DNA from: Verrucomicrobiota bacterium
Lineage (GTDB): Bacteria > Verrucomicrobiota > Verrucomicrobiia > Verrucomicrobiales > DEV007
DNA: 64,000 bases
Assembly (NCBI GenBank): GCA_020630975.1
Contig: JAHDID010000003.1
Span: 76,474 to 140,473, forward strand
Direction of reading: 5' to 3'
The notes beneath the pieces were generated by a model. That model saw only the letters and a program-made list of their open reading frames with translations. It made no database searches and was not told where the DNA came from. This document shows positions 18,877 to 27,922 of the stretch, piece by piece. The stretch's first letter is position 1, and every line of letters starts with the position of its first letter. Made by a program: the position numbers and the translations under genes.

Positions 18877-19165
18877 AAAATTTCGGATCTGTGTGCAGTT
18901 CTTTTGTGAGAATTTAGCTTTGAATCTCTGGTCACGCATAGAATTGACTGTAATCGAAAGAGTAGACTTAATACACTATGTTATCTGTTGAGGGATATCG
19001 GGTTCGAAATGTTGACTATTTTTGCAAGCCTCAGCTCCCTTATTTGTTTTGATTATAATAAAATCACCACTCCATCTATAAATACCATAAAGTGTTAACA
19101 TCTCAATCAGAAAACACTCCCCATTATTAGCTGACTGCGTTAACGTTCACTAAAGTAAATTGGTT

Positions 19166-19960
19166 ATGAGTGAAGGTGAACCAAAAATTTTTCCACAAGA
19201 CTTACTGCCTGTAGCCCGCAGGTTAAAGGAACAAATAGTAGATTTAGACTCTCAAAATCAAGATCAGCTTATAAAGGTCCCAACTCTTAATGGTGCACCT
19301 TTCGAAGCTCTAGCTAACCTTGATCGATTAGTTAAAACAAACTCGTATCCTAAGACTCCAAATCTTTTAGAAGAGACTGAACAGCTATGGAAACAAAAGT
19401 TACGCCTTCTCACAACCGCTACATATAAACGAGTTACTGATCGTAACAATGCGTTACTCGACCAATCAGTGAAAAACCATTTCCGCAAAATAGAAGCAAA
19501 TACATGGGATACCTTTAAGTCTGGTGGGTTTTCTGAATTAATCTGTGCAAAAGGAAATACGCGAACACTTGATGATCCAGGAGCTCGAGTTTTAAATATT
19601 ATGCTGTTTAAAATGCTAGATTATTGTGACTCAATTTGGGTGACAAACTTACTTTATCCGGAAATTAATTACACCTTTTCTCTTACATTGCTATCAGCTG
19701 CAAAAGTCTCACTTTCGACATTAAATCACTACCAACTTACAATAGTAGAAAATAATAAATTCGAGGGATATACGCTTGAGGAAAGCGGAGTAAACGGATC
19801 TTCATCTGAATCAAGAAGAGCGGGAGGTAGTCGACTAGTGAAAAACTCGTCAAAAAAGATAGAAGGGGCTTTTATCGAAGATCTCAAAAAAAATGACATT
19901 ACTCTTTTTCGCCTCTATAGTCGAGAAGGCAGTCATTCAAAAACTAAAATCACTGCTTGA
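19166..19960 (+). CDS. Unknown protein, first gene of island module
   Basis: 264 residues from ATG 19166 (MSEGEPKIFPQDLL). Mostly helical in look, with Leu/Lys-rich segments in the first half, a hydrophobic stretch around LYPEINYTFSLTLLSAAKV, and a Ser/Lys-rich tail. No signal peptide or known motif. AT-rich codon use differs from the flanking chromosome. The next gene starts 1 bp after its stop, so the two are likely coupled. Function unknown. Confidence 0.7.
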   Translation: MSEGEPKIFPQDLLPVARRLKEQIVDLDSQNQDQLIKVPTLNGAPFEALANLDRLVKTNSYPKTPNLLEETEQLWKQKLRLLTTATYKRVTDRNNALLDQSVKNHFRKIEANTWDTFKSGGFSELICAKGNTRTLDDPGARVLNIMLFKMLDYCDSIWVTNLLYPEINYTFSLTLLSAAKVSLSTLNHYQLTIVENNKFEGYTLEESGVNGSSSESRRAGGSRLVKNSSKKIEGAFIEDLKKNDITLFRLYSREGSHSKTKITA

Positions 19961-19961
19961 T

Positions 19962-21287
19962 ATGAACAAAAGCTTAACTAGTGAACGTGTGACAGTAATT
20001 GGTATTTGTGGTAGTGGTAAAACGAAACTAGCCGGCCTAATCGCACCCGCACAGATTCAAGTCGTTGATAAAGAGATTTTCGTCTCCCCGGAACAGGCGA
20101 AACGATACAAGGAATTTGAAAGAAAATTCGTAGGTGTTTTAGACACGCTATCTTCTTCACAGGATAGGTCTGGATTACAGTCATCACCGCCTCCCATTGC
20201 TCATTTTCAGTCAGGGGTGGCAAGGAGGGTCGTCCCTTCGAGTGTAAAAGCTAAATCAATTAGTAATGTAAATAGAACCTTCACACCAGTGAACCTAGGC
20301 GATATGCAGGCAGATACTACAGTTGATGATAGGATTCCGGTTACCGTGGCAAAGGTTGAAGGTTGTTTACATGATGAAGTGCCAGCTCCTAATCCATATG
20401 AATCAACAGGTCTTTCAGATGCACTTGCCGTATGCGTCTGGCGATTAGGCAAGGGAGGTAGATTCAACACTTCGGGAGTAAGGTATGGTTCACTTAGTAA
20501 TGAAGATCGACAGTGCATATCAGACGACCCAGAAGGTGATCAATCAGATACTAAGTGTGATAATGTTAAGGCCTCAGTCGCCGTGATAGCGGGATTGGGT
20601 TCTTTACATGGTGAATTGCCAGCTTCTATTCCAGGTGAATCATCAAGTCTGTTGGATCTGGTTTCTGAGCGTATTTCGAAGCTAGGGGAGCCTACAGAAT
20701 TCAATAAATCTAGTGCTGCTGGAAGTTTAGTGATGATTGGTGGTGTGAGCTTGATTCATCCTGAGCTGGAACCCCAGTTAGCACAGGAGGATTCTAGGGT
20801 CCCACATAAGGGTAATAGTGAAGATATATTAGAGATTGATTGGATGGTTAACCTTAGAAATAAGTTTGATTCTATAAATTGCGGTTCTGAGGCAATCTCA
20901 AATTTTGCCGTGCTTGATTTATCTGACTTGCCTATCAAGGAAACGAATGTGTTAAATTCGCCTTGCTTCCGACGGGAAAGAAATTTTCCCGCTTATACAT
21001 CTTTATCTGTTACTGAGAGGCGGATGATGCCAGAGTCACGTAAAGGTGATACTCCGCAAGTGGAAGCTGACTTTAGAATTCCTGTGTGTTTAGATTCTGA
21101 CCAGTCTGTGAGCACACGTGATCTCACTGAACGTGACTGTGTACTTATTAACAAGGCGGTAAAAGAAGTTCTTTCTAGTTCTGAGCTCAAAGAATTAGAG
21201 GGTAGGATGGATAATCCAGCTGTATCCCAAACCTGTTTATATACCCTTGTAAGTGATATCGACTTTAACATAAAAGATCGGAACTAG
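19962..21287 (+). CDS. Unknown P-loop-containing protein with internal repeats, second gene of island module
   Basis: 441 residues from ATG 19962. The N-terminus has a P-loop, VTVIGICGSGKTKLAGL (Walker A at 14-21), but no clear Walker B follows. The middle holds a tandem repeat: SLHGELPASIPGES (second copy) matches CLHDEVPAPNPYES (first copy) at a 237-bp offset. The similarity extends through KLG..FN.S..GSL, and a shorter third copy, SLIHPELEP, follows. The rest is polar. Function unknown; a nucleotide-binding role is only suggested by the P-loop. Confidence 0.7.
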   Translation: MNKSLTSERVTVIGICGSGKTKLAGLIAPAQIQVVDKEIFVSPEQAKRYKEFERKFVGVLDTLSSSQDRSGLQSSPPPIAHFQSGVARRVVPSSVKAKSISNVNRTFTPVNLGDMQADTTVDDRIPVTVAKVEGCLHDEVPAPNPYESTGLSDALAVCVWRLGKGGRFNTSGVRYGSLSNEDRQCISDDPEGDQSDTKCDNVKASVAVIAGLGSLHGELPASIPGESSSLLDLVSERISKLGEPTEFNKSSAAGSLVMIGGVSLIHPELEPQLAQEDSRVPHKGNSEDILEIDWMVNLRNKFDSINCGSEAISNFAVLDLSDLPIKETNVLNSPCFRRERNFPAYTSLSVTERRMMPESRKGDTPQVEADFRIPVCLDSDQSVSTRDLTERDCVLINKAVKEVLSSSELKELEGRMDNPAVSQTCLYTLVSDIDFNIKDRN

Positions 21288-21617
21288 ATAAATTAACCTA
21301 GTCGGACATGGTATTACTTAGTGGTTAAGGTGTGGTCTTTTTGATTTTTAGTAGGCTCTTCCGCTAAATTTGTGGGTTCATAATGCAGATCGAATCCGAT
21401 GAGCGCCAACGGCCATTGTTCTGTGCGATTGGACGAGCGGAATAGTGGTCGGACGTCGGACGTCGAAAAGGTTCCGCTTGTGGTATTGTCCGAAAACGGC
21501 CACCGGAGACTCCCTCCTTCAAAACTGGAGGTATCTGGATAGGCACCGTATGTTTGCGGTGCTAAATCCATTAACAAGGGGTGTCCAATCCAGATACAGA
21601 AAATACTCAGTGAATGC
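21288..21617. other. Non-coding stretch before ISL3 remnant
   Basis: About 330 bp with no recognisable gene. It contains the short tandem CGGACGT-CGGACGT near 21451 and minus-strand open frames with no family resemblance. It may include the left end of the decayed insertion sequence, but no terminal inverted repeat could be defined. Confidence 0.4.
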
Positions 21618-22485
21618 TTGCCGATCAAGGGATTCGTTTACGGCGATTCCACGTTCGAAAACGATTTGCTCACGATAAGAATCCTACCCCGAAAAGGGGC
21701 GCTAGCCGTCTGCTCAGGGTGCGGCAAAAAGTGTCCGGGTTACGACAGGCTAAAAGATCGGAGCTTCGGCTTTATCCCGTTCCGGGGCTTGATGGTTAAT
21801 TTTGTCAACACGATGCGTCGGGTTAACTGTAAGAAGTGTGGCGTGAAAGTAGAAAGGGTTCCATGGGCAGATGGCAAGTATCGAATCTGTAATGTGTTCC
21901 GGCTTTTCCTTAGTCAATGGGCTAAGACTTTCATGGTCCGAGACGGCAGAGGCTTTATGCACCTCCTGGGATACCGTGTATAGCTCTGTCCAGTGGGTGG
22001 TAGCCTACAGTAAAGGCCACCAATACATGACGTTAGTCTATCAGATTGATGACGCCAGGAGACGTCTATTTTCGGTAGGCAAAGATCGCTGTGAGGATAC
22101 ATTGAGAGGTATCTTTGACCAGTTAGGGGTAGAAGTCTGTTCTGGGATCGAAGTCGTATGTAGTGATATGTGGAAAGCATACCTCAATGTCATCCCAGAG
22201 AAAAAATCTGACGTCCTCAATATCCTCGATCGCTTTCACATCGTCAATAAACTCAATGAAGCAGTCGACAACGTCTGCCGTGAGGTAGTTAAGAGATGAA
22301 ACAAGAAGTCAAGCTCGACGATTCTGCTGCAGTATGACCTTCGCAGCATCTGAGCCTGCTGTATCAAGGAATCCTTAGATGCGTTTTAGGAATACAAAAG
22401 CCCTTACTGGGCCAAGCGCTTTCGGTACATGTGGTGCACCCGAGCCATGCAAAGCCAGTTACAGCCGATGAAAAAATTTACCTGA
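21618..22485 (+). pseudogene. ISL3-family transposase, frameshifted and internally deleted
   Basis: The first part carries the N-terminal zinc finger (CSGCGKKCPGYDR; CKKCGVKVERVPW). At about 21925 the frame shifts: WAKT continues as LSWSETAEALCTSWDTVY in another frame. VVAYSKGHQYMTLVYQID then shows an internal deletion that removes the segment expected to hold the first DDE aspartate. VCSDMWKAYLNVI and FHIVNKLNEAVDN follow, then stops, then the recognisable EYKSPYWAKRFRYMWCTRAM up to 22485. Inactive. Confidence 0.85.
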
Positions 22486-22927
22486 ACTATCCGCAGCTAA
22501 GAGGACCTCATCATGAACGATTTCAGACTAAATGACGTCTGTGTTTTCTTGCAGGTGTATTGGTTCACTCAAAACACCTAGTGTTTTTTTACAACTGTTG
22601 TGATGAAAAAGTAGATCGTTGCCTTTGTTAGTTCGATGTGGGACTGTGCGGTTCCAAGTTGGTAATAAAAGATAGCTGTTGTGGCATGAATTGTGAATAA
22701 CATAAAAGTTAGTGTGGCGTAAGGCGGTAGAGTTTTCATCAATATAGCCTTCCGCATATTTTGATGTTTGGGTTTTGTTTTATGTTCCTTTGTTATCTTC
22801 TTTTTTGTGCATGCGGATTATTGTTATTTAATTCGTTAACTAATTAAGGTAATTGCTGGGGGTTGGGTTAGTTTTTCAGGCGCTTCTTAACGGTTGGCGC
22901 CATGGTTGCTTGCTACTTTGGCTTCAT
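22486..22927. other. AT-rich non-coding right part of the island
   Basis: About 440 bp between the transposase remnant and the second comM copy. No gene seen. It holds a compact terminator hairpin near 22571. The junction with comM-like sequence is at 22927/22928. Confidence 0.4.
22571..22590 (+). terminator. Terminator-like hairpin
   Basis: AAAACAC-CTA-GTGTTTT, a perfect 7-bp stem running into TTT. It may end transcription from the transposase remnant. Confidence 0.6.
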
Positions 22928-23321
22928 GCTACTCGATCGGATCGATCTGCATGTGGACGTGCCGGCGGTGAATTACTCGGAACTGTGCAGTGACACCGGT
23001 GGCGAGAGCTCGGCTGTGATCCGCGAGCGCGTCGAGCAGGCGCGGAGCATTCAGCTGCAGCGCTTTGTCTCTAGCCCAGATGTGAATACTAATGCCGATA
23101 TGACTAGCCGCCTGGTCACACAGCACTGCTACATCGGTAAAAAGAGCGAGCGTATACTAGAGCAGGCGATGGATACGCTCAACTTCAGTGCCCGTGCGCA
23201 CGATCGCATCCTGAAAGTCTCGCGTACTCTGGCGGATCTAGAGGGCTCGATGGATGTGAAAGAGCATCACATCATGGAGGCCATCCAGTACCGCACGCTC
23301 GATCGCAATCTATGGGTGTGA
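22928..23321 (+). pseudogene. Second copy of comM 3' end (direct repeat copy 2)
   Basis: Encodes the last 130 residues of ComM ([19 protein letters not shown] to DRNLWV) with one amino-acid change (Arg to Cys after SEL). It lacks the N-terminal two thirds, so it cannot be functional ComM. An open frame starting at 22902 reaches into it by chance. The sequence after its stop leads into the YdjY gene, so this is probably the original chromosomal comM end. Confidence 0.92.
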
Positions 23322-23377
23322 GTCTGAGGCGTGTTTATTCCTTAGATTCTTGTCAGTTGGCGCGTTAGTATCGGTGT

Positions 23378-24112
23378 ATGCGTTGTCTCTCATTCGGTAT
23401 CTGTGCGCTCGTTGGTTTCTCTGCGTTTTCTCCTGCAGAGGAGTCGGAAAAGGCGGCTGCTAAGCCTTCGGTCAAAAAGATAGGCGAGACGCGCTACCGC
23501 ATCGGGTTGGTCGAATTCGATGCCAAGACTAAGGCTGTGGAGATACCTGTGGTGGTCAACCAACGCGAGGGTGGACCGATCGAGTACATCCTCGTCAGTG
23601 AAAAGGGCAAGGTGCATGAGGCGATACTCACCACTCAGGCCAGTCCTATGGATATCCAAGTGGCTCTGAAGCTGCTCAAATACGAGCCAGGCAAAGGTAA
23701 GCTCTTTGAAAAACTCACTCTCGGTCAGGATCGCAAAGTGGCTGGCGAAGTCGATAACAAACCTGGGACTTTAGTCGATATCACGATCCAATGGCAGACA
23801 GAAACGGGTGAGAAAAAGACCTCGTCGATCAATGAGTGGGCGCTCGATGGGGCGACTCTCGACCAGACCGGTATCTCTGAGGGGGGCGAGCCGATGGCCG
23901 AGCACCCGTGGACATTTACTGGATCGCAGATATATGGGGGCCAATTCCTAGCTGAGATCGAGGGCTCGATCATCGCGATCTACCTCGATCCGGGAGCGGT
24001 CTTTAATACCGATGCACCCGGCGCTGAAATCGATGAGCGCTGGGGCGCCAACGCTGCCGTGATCCCTGAGATAGGCACCAAGGCGACTCTAGTGATCAAC
24101 CGTCGCGGTTAG
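23378..24112 (+). CDS. YdjY-domain secreted protein
   Basis: 244 residues. N-terminal hydrophobic signal (LSFGICALVGFSAFSPAEE) predicts export. The core KTKAVEIPVVVNQREGGPIEY, KGKVHEAILTTQASP and IQVALKLLKY matches YdjY-domain proteins, found in Verrucomicrobia and Planctomycetes, of unknown role. It originally followed comM directly. Confidence 0.75.
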   Translation: MRCLSFGICALVGFSAFSPAEESEKAAAKPSVKKIGETRYRIGLVEFDAKTKAVEIPVVVNQREGGPIEYILVSEKGKVHEAILTTQASPMDIQVALKLLKYEPGKGKLFEKLTLGQDRKVAGEVDNKPGTLVDITIQWQTETGEKKTSSINEWALDGATLDQTGISEGGEPMAEHPWTFTGSQIYGGQFLAEIEGSIIAIYLDPGAVFNTDAPGAEIDERWGANAAVIPEIGTKATLVINRRG

Positions 24113-24130
24113 CCGGGTAGAAACCCCTCT

Positions 24131-24166
24131 GTTCAATAGGGTACAGTTTTGACTGAATAGGGTACA
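24131..24166 (-). repeat. 21-bp tandem repeat array, locus A (two units)
   Basis: Read on the minus strand: TGTACCCTATTCAGTCAAAAC followed 21 bp later by a second TGTACCCTATT. Same unit as the arrays at 40434 and 54250. Lies 18 bp after the YdjY gene. Confidence 0.85.
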
Positions 24167-24178
24167 ATCGCCTCAAAT

Positions 24179-24361
24179 CTAGTCGAGAGGCGTGCCGATA
24201 TAGGGTTTTGCTACGCCGAGACGCTCGTCGAGCTGGGCTTCTTGCTCCGCTGTGGTCGGCATGAAGCTCTCCATAGCCCATAGCGCTCCCAACAAAACCG
24301 AGTAGGCGATCAATCGATCGACCACTCTGACGTGTGCTTTGCGCTTGTAGAAAACCTCCAT
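24179..24361 (-). CDS. Small hypothetical protein, probable membrane segment
   Basis: 60 residues from ATG at 24361 (MEVFYKRKAHVRVVDRLIAY), with one hydrophobic stretch AYSVLLGALWAMESF and a polar tail. A longer in-frame version starts at 24433. No family recognised. Confidence 0.45.
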   Translation of the reverse strand: MEVFYKRKAHVRVVDRLIAYSVLLGALWAMESFMPTTAEQEAQLDERLGVAKPYIGTPLD

Positions 24362-24479
24362 GCTGAGTAACACTTTTGCGCATATTCTTGATAAAAGCCA
24401 CAAAATTCTTCTCAAAAATACAAATATTCTCAATTATTATATATAAATATTGCGAATATTAAGCTTTTAGCTGTTAGAT

Positions 24480-26474
24480 TTACTGCGCTTCTTCGAGTTT
24501 CTCGATCTCCTCAGTGAGGTCGCCCCATTTCGAGAAGGCTGTCTCTAGAATGGCATCTAGCTCGGCTAGTCGCTCACTGGCTTCGGTAGCTGCAGCTCCC
24601 TCTGTCTTAAAGAATTCGGGGTCGAGGAGCTTCTGCGTGAGGGCCTCTTTCTCGGCTTCGTGGGTCTCGATGTCGGCCTCGAGCTTTTCAAATTCGGCTT
24701 TCAGTGGCTTGAGCTTTTTGGCTTTGGCCTGGCGGGCTTCTGCCTCTAAGCGGCGCTGTTCTTTGCGATTGGCTCCACCGCCACCAGAGGCGCTACCGGT
24801 GGTGGAATTTTTAGAACCAGCGCCTCCTCCGCTAGCTCTACCAGCACGCAGCTCGGCTGCGGCGATGTCGGCGGCTTTCTTTTCCAAGTAGTCGGAGATA
24901 TTGCCATAGTAGAGTTTGGGTGGTGCCCCTGGGATGAATTCGAGCACTTTGGTCACGATCGGATCGAGAAAGGCTCGGCTGTGGCTGACGATCACATAGG
25001 TGCCCTCGTAGCGGAGTAGCGCCTCCTGCAGCACTTCTTGGCTCTGGATATCGAGGTGGTTGGTCGGCTCATCGAGGATCAGGAAATTTGCCGGCTGCAG
25101 CAGCATCTTGGCCAGGGCCAGACGCCCGCGCTCGCCACCAGAGAGTACGGAGACTTGTTTGAAGACATCGTCGCCGCGGAACAGGAAGGCTCCTAGCAGT
25201 GTCCGCAGATTGCCCGCTGCCTCGTCGCGCACGGCTCCCTCGAGCGTCTCCAGCACGGTGCGGGTGGGGTCGAGCTCATCGGCGTGGGTCTGGGAAAAGT
25301 AGGATACGCCGACTTTGTGCCCGGTCGTCAGATCGCCTGCTGAGGGCTCCTCGGCGAGCGAGATCAGGCGGGAGAAGGTGGACTTGCCCGCACCATTCAC
25401 TCCGACGATGGCGATGCGATCGCCGCGCTCGATGGCGAAGTCGACATCGCGCAGCACGTGCAGATCTCCGTAGTGCTTCTGCACGCCCTCCAGCTTCATC
25501 ACCGTCTCGCCAGCGCGCTCGGGCTGAGGAAACTCAAACTTGATGGTGCCCGCCTCGGCTTCCATCTCGATCAGCGCCATTTTTTCTAGCTGCTTGATGC
25601 GCGATTGCACCATCTTTGCTTTCGAGGCTTTGGCGCGGAAGCGGTCGATCAGCTTTTGCGATCTCTCGATCTCTTTCTGCTGGTTCTCGTAGGCGCGCTC
25701 GAGCTGCTGCTTGCGGGCCTCGCGCTCACGCAGGAAGAAAGAGTAATTGCCCGAGTAGAGCTGCACTTGGCCATTTTCAAAAGCTAGGGTGCGGGTGGTC
25801 AGATTGTCGAGCATGGAGCGATCGTGCGAGATCAGTACCACAGCTCCCGGGTAGGTGCGCAGCCAGCTCTCCAGCCATTGCACGGTCTCGATGTCCAGGT
25901 GGTTGGTAGGCTCGTCGAGCAGCAGCACGCTGGGCTCTTTGAGTAGCAGCTTGGCTAGGGCGATACGCATCTGCCAGCCGCCGGAGAATTCATCGCATTG
26001 GCGCTCGAGATCTTTGGGTTTGAAGCCGAGGCCGTTGAGCACTTTCTCGATGCGCGGCTTCATGCGATCGACGTCCTGATTGTCGAGGCGCAGCTGCACA
26101 TCGCCAAAGACCTCGAGCAAGTCGCCATAGCGCTCGCTCTGCGGATCGCAGTCCTCCAGCTCATCCTCCACTTCGGCGAGCTGCTTCTTGAGTTTCAGCA
26201 CATCGTCGAATGCCTTCGAGGCTTCTTCAAATACCGTGGTGCCTTTGTGCTCTACGCCCTCCTGTGGCAGGTAGCCGATGGTGCTCTGTTTGGCTTTGAT
26301 CAGGCGGCCAGTATCCGGCTCCTCCAGCCCGGCGATGATCTTCATCAGCGTAGACTTGCCAGCACCATTCGGCCCGGCTAGAGCCCAGCGTTCCTTCGGA
26401 CGTATGGTAAAACCTAGGTCTTTGAAGAGTGAGCGGGCTCCATACTGGATGGAGAGATTTTCAGCAGCCAACAT
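24480..26474 (-). CDS. ABC-F family ATPase
   Basis: 664 residues with two ABC cassettes and no membrane segments. Walker A is GPNGAGKST and GVNGAGKST, signatures SGGWQMRIALAK and SGGERGRLALAK, Walker B LLLDEPTNHLD and LILDEPTNHLD. The interdomain linker is Arg/Lys rich and the C-terminal extension (about 545-660) is a Lys/Glu/Ala-rich coiled coil as in Uup/YheS-type proteins. ABC-F proteins act on the ribosome E-site; the subgroup is undecided. Confidence 0.93.
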   Translation of the reverse strand: MLAAENLSIQYGARSLFKDLGFTIRPKERWALAGPNGAGKSTLMKIIAGLEEPDTGRLIKAKQSTIGYLPQEGVEHKGTTVFEEASKAFDDVLKLKKQLAEVEDELEDCDPQSERYGDLLEVFGDVQLRLDNQDVDRMKPRIEKVLNGLGFKPKDLERQCDEFSGGWQMRIALAKLLLKEPSVLLLDEPTNHLDIETVQWLESWLRTYPGAVVLISHDRSMLDNLTTRTLAFENGQVQLYSGNYSFFLREREARKQQLERAYENQQKEIERSQKLIDRFRAKASKAKMVQSRIKQLEKMALIEMEAEAGTIKFEFPQPERAGETVMKLEGVQKHYGDLHVLRDVDFAIERGDRIAIVGVNGAGKSTFSRLISLAEEPSAGDLTTGHKVGVSYFSQTHADELDPTRTVLETLEGAVRDEAAGNLRTLLGAFLFRGDDVFKQVSVLSGGERGRLALAKMLLQPANFLILDEPTNHLDIQSQEVLQEALLRYEGTYVIVSHSRAFLDPIVTKVLEFIPGAPPKLYYGNISDYLEKKAADIAAAELRAGRASGGGAGSKNSTTGSASGGGGANRKEQRRLEAEARQAKAKKLKPLKAEFEKLEADIETHEAEKEALTQKLLDPEFFKTEGAAATEASERLAELDAILETAFSKWGDLTEEIEKLEEAQ

Positions 26475-26570
26475 CGCAGGGGATGTTTGGCGATGGGGCG
26501 GGGGTATTCAACTGGATTCCGTAGCGAAAAGTCGATTGGTGAATGCGTGTGAGAAGGGGCACACCTAGAT

Positions 26571-26762
26571 CTAGTTTAGTTTGGACCCAATGAGTTGATA
26601 TAGTTCTTCGATCTTTTTAACTGCCATCTCGTAAGCGGCTTGGACATCTTGGTTGTCTCGAGTAATCGGATGCTCTTCTAGTGCCATCTGCAGGTGTGAG
26701 GACACTATGTGAGTGCGATCGAGAGCTTCATGTAGGAGATCTTTGGGATCAGAATGAGTCAT
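26571..26762 (-). CDS. Small conserved-looking hypothetical protein
   Basis: 63 residues from ATG 26762 (MTHSDPKDLLHEALDRTHIV), all helical in look. A GTG at 26783 overlapping the preceding stop is an alternative start. It directly follows the WbuC cupin and is probably co-transcribed. No family recognised. Confidence 0.55.
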   Translation of the reverse strand: MTHSDPKDLLHEALDRTHIVSSHLQMALEEHPITRDNQDVQAAYEMAVKKIEELYQLIGSKLN

Positions 26763-26779
26763 ATTTTCGGTATTTCCTA

Positions 26780-27274
26780 TCACTCAGCTTTGAATCTTGC
26801 TTCGTATTCCTTCATCAGTTTTTCGGCCTCTGGTGTGCCTTCTTCTGGAGCCCAGTCGGGGAAAACTTTGTCGGTGTCATCGTAGGGGCCGCGTTTTATC
26901 TCCAGTACTACAGTGTCCTCCTCGAGAGCCACCATGCTGTGCCAGAGTCGAGGGACTATATCGATGAAAGCGCCTGCGGGTAGTGCTGTGGTGGAGATCA
27001 CTTGGCCATCTTCCTCGAGATGCAGAAACCCGAGCCGCCCCTGGATGACGAAAATACTCTCGGAAGCATAGTCCCGTGGGTGCATGTGAGGTGGGATATA
27101 GGTGCCGAGTTGGAAAAAGTTGAACATCCGCTGGACCAGATCCTCTTGCTCGCGGTGCACAGGCAGGATCATACGGCGCCGTGGGCTGGTGCGTGATTCG
27201 GCGATGCCGGTGGCGAGCATCTCATCGGCGAGTAGAAAGATATCTCCTGTGGCGTTGGGTAAGGCGAGTTTCAT
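26780..27274 (-). CDS. WbuC-family cupin metalloprotein
   Basis: 164 residues. Metal-binding cupin motif GTYIPPHMHPRDYASESIFVIQG-type sequence and second motif DIVPRLWHSMVAL. The preceding RRRMILPVHREQEDLVQRM is typical of WbuC-like proteins, several of which sit in polysaccharide gene clusters. Here no polysaccharide genes are adjacent. Exact role unknown. Confidence 0.75.
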   Translation of the reverse strand: MKLALPNATGDIFLLADEMLATGIAESRTSPRRRMILPVHREQEDLVQRMFNFFQLGTYIPPHMHPRDYASESIFVIQGRLGFLHLEEDGQVISTTALPAGAFIDIVPRLWHSMVALEEDTVVLEIKRGPYDDTDKVFPDWAPEEGTPEAEKLMKEYEARFKAE

Positions 27275-27340
27275 CTGAGATCAGTCGGTTGTGATTTGGA
27301 TTGGCATCTGGCTTCAGCCTGCGCTCTAATACTAGCTCAT

Positions 27341-27901
27341 ATGAGTGAAGCTGCAGAGCCCAATACACCACCACCAGTCCCCAAGTCCCAAACCAAATGG
27401 CCGATCATTTTGGGGGTGGTTGGCATTATCTTTGGTGGGATCAATGTCCTCACGGCACCGCTGTATTTTGCTCAGGGTATCACCATGGAGATGTCGATGC
27501 AGCCATACGTGGACCAAGGGCTGACTACAGCGGAACAAGTCGAGCAATATGTCGATAAGTGGGCACCTACTATGAAGATGACAGCTATCGTCGGACTGGG
27601 GCTTTCGCTTTTGCTTTTAGTCGGCGGTATTGCTTTGGTGAAACGCAAAAAAATCGGCCACCGGTTTGTACTTGTGTGGGCGGTTTTCGCTATTACTGCG
27701 CTGCCCTATATCATGCTAAAGACCACTGCGATGGTAAGCGATCAATTTTCAATGATCCTACCCGAGGATGGTGTGGAGACTGCCTTAGGTATCGCTAAAG
27801 TCGTCAAGTGGGTCATCCTAGGTGTTTGGATGATTATTCCCACCTTTATCATCTATTGGCTAGTGCGAAAAGATGTTAGGCAGGATGTGAGGAGTTGGTA
27901 G
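27341..27901 (+). CDS. Hypothetical integral membrane protein
   Basis: 187 residues from ATG 27341 (MSEAAEPNTPPPVPKSQTKW); a TTG 45 bp upstream is less likely. A Pro-rich cytoplasmic start is followed by four predicted membrane helices (about 23-45, 85-108, 115-140 and 160-180). No family recognised. Confidence 0.65.
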   Translation: MSEAAEPNTPPPVPKSQTKWPIILGVVGIIFGGINVLTAPLYFAQGITMEMSMQPYVDQGLTTAEQVEQYVDKWAPTMKMTAIVGLGLSLLLLVGGIALVKRKKIGHRFVLVWAVFAITALPYIMLKTTAMVSDQFSMILPEDGVETALGIAKVVKWVILGVWMIIPTFIIYWLVRKDVRQDVRSW

Positions 27902-27922
27902 GATTTTTCGGAGTAAAACCAC

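Larger units (their letters stand above)
18877..22927. mobile_element. Probable 4-kb insertion between duplicated comM 3' ends
   Basis: The segment between the two comM 3' copies is visibly more AT-rich than both flanks. It carries two unrecognised genes and a wrecked ISL3-type transposase, and it separates comM from the downstream YdjY gene. comM is a known insertion hot spot in Acinetobacter (AbaR-type islands), though no Tn6022-like genes are present here. No intact integrase is visible, so the mechanism that brought it in is unresolved. Confidence 0.6.

Noticed and set aside
21314-21628. Minus-strand 104-residue open frame before the ISL3 remnant
   Set aside because: No recognisable motif, weak coding character and overlap with several other open frames; treated as non-coding island sequence.
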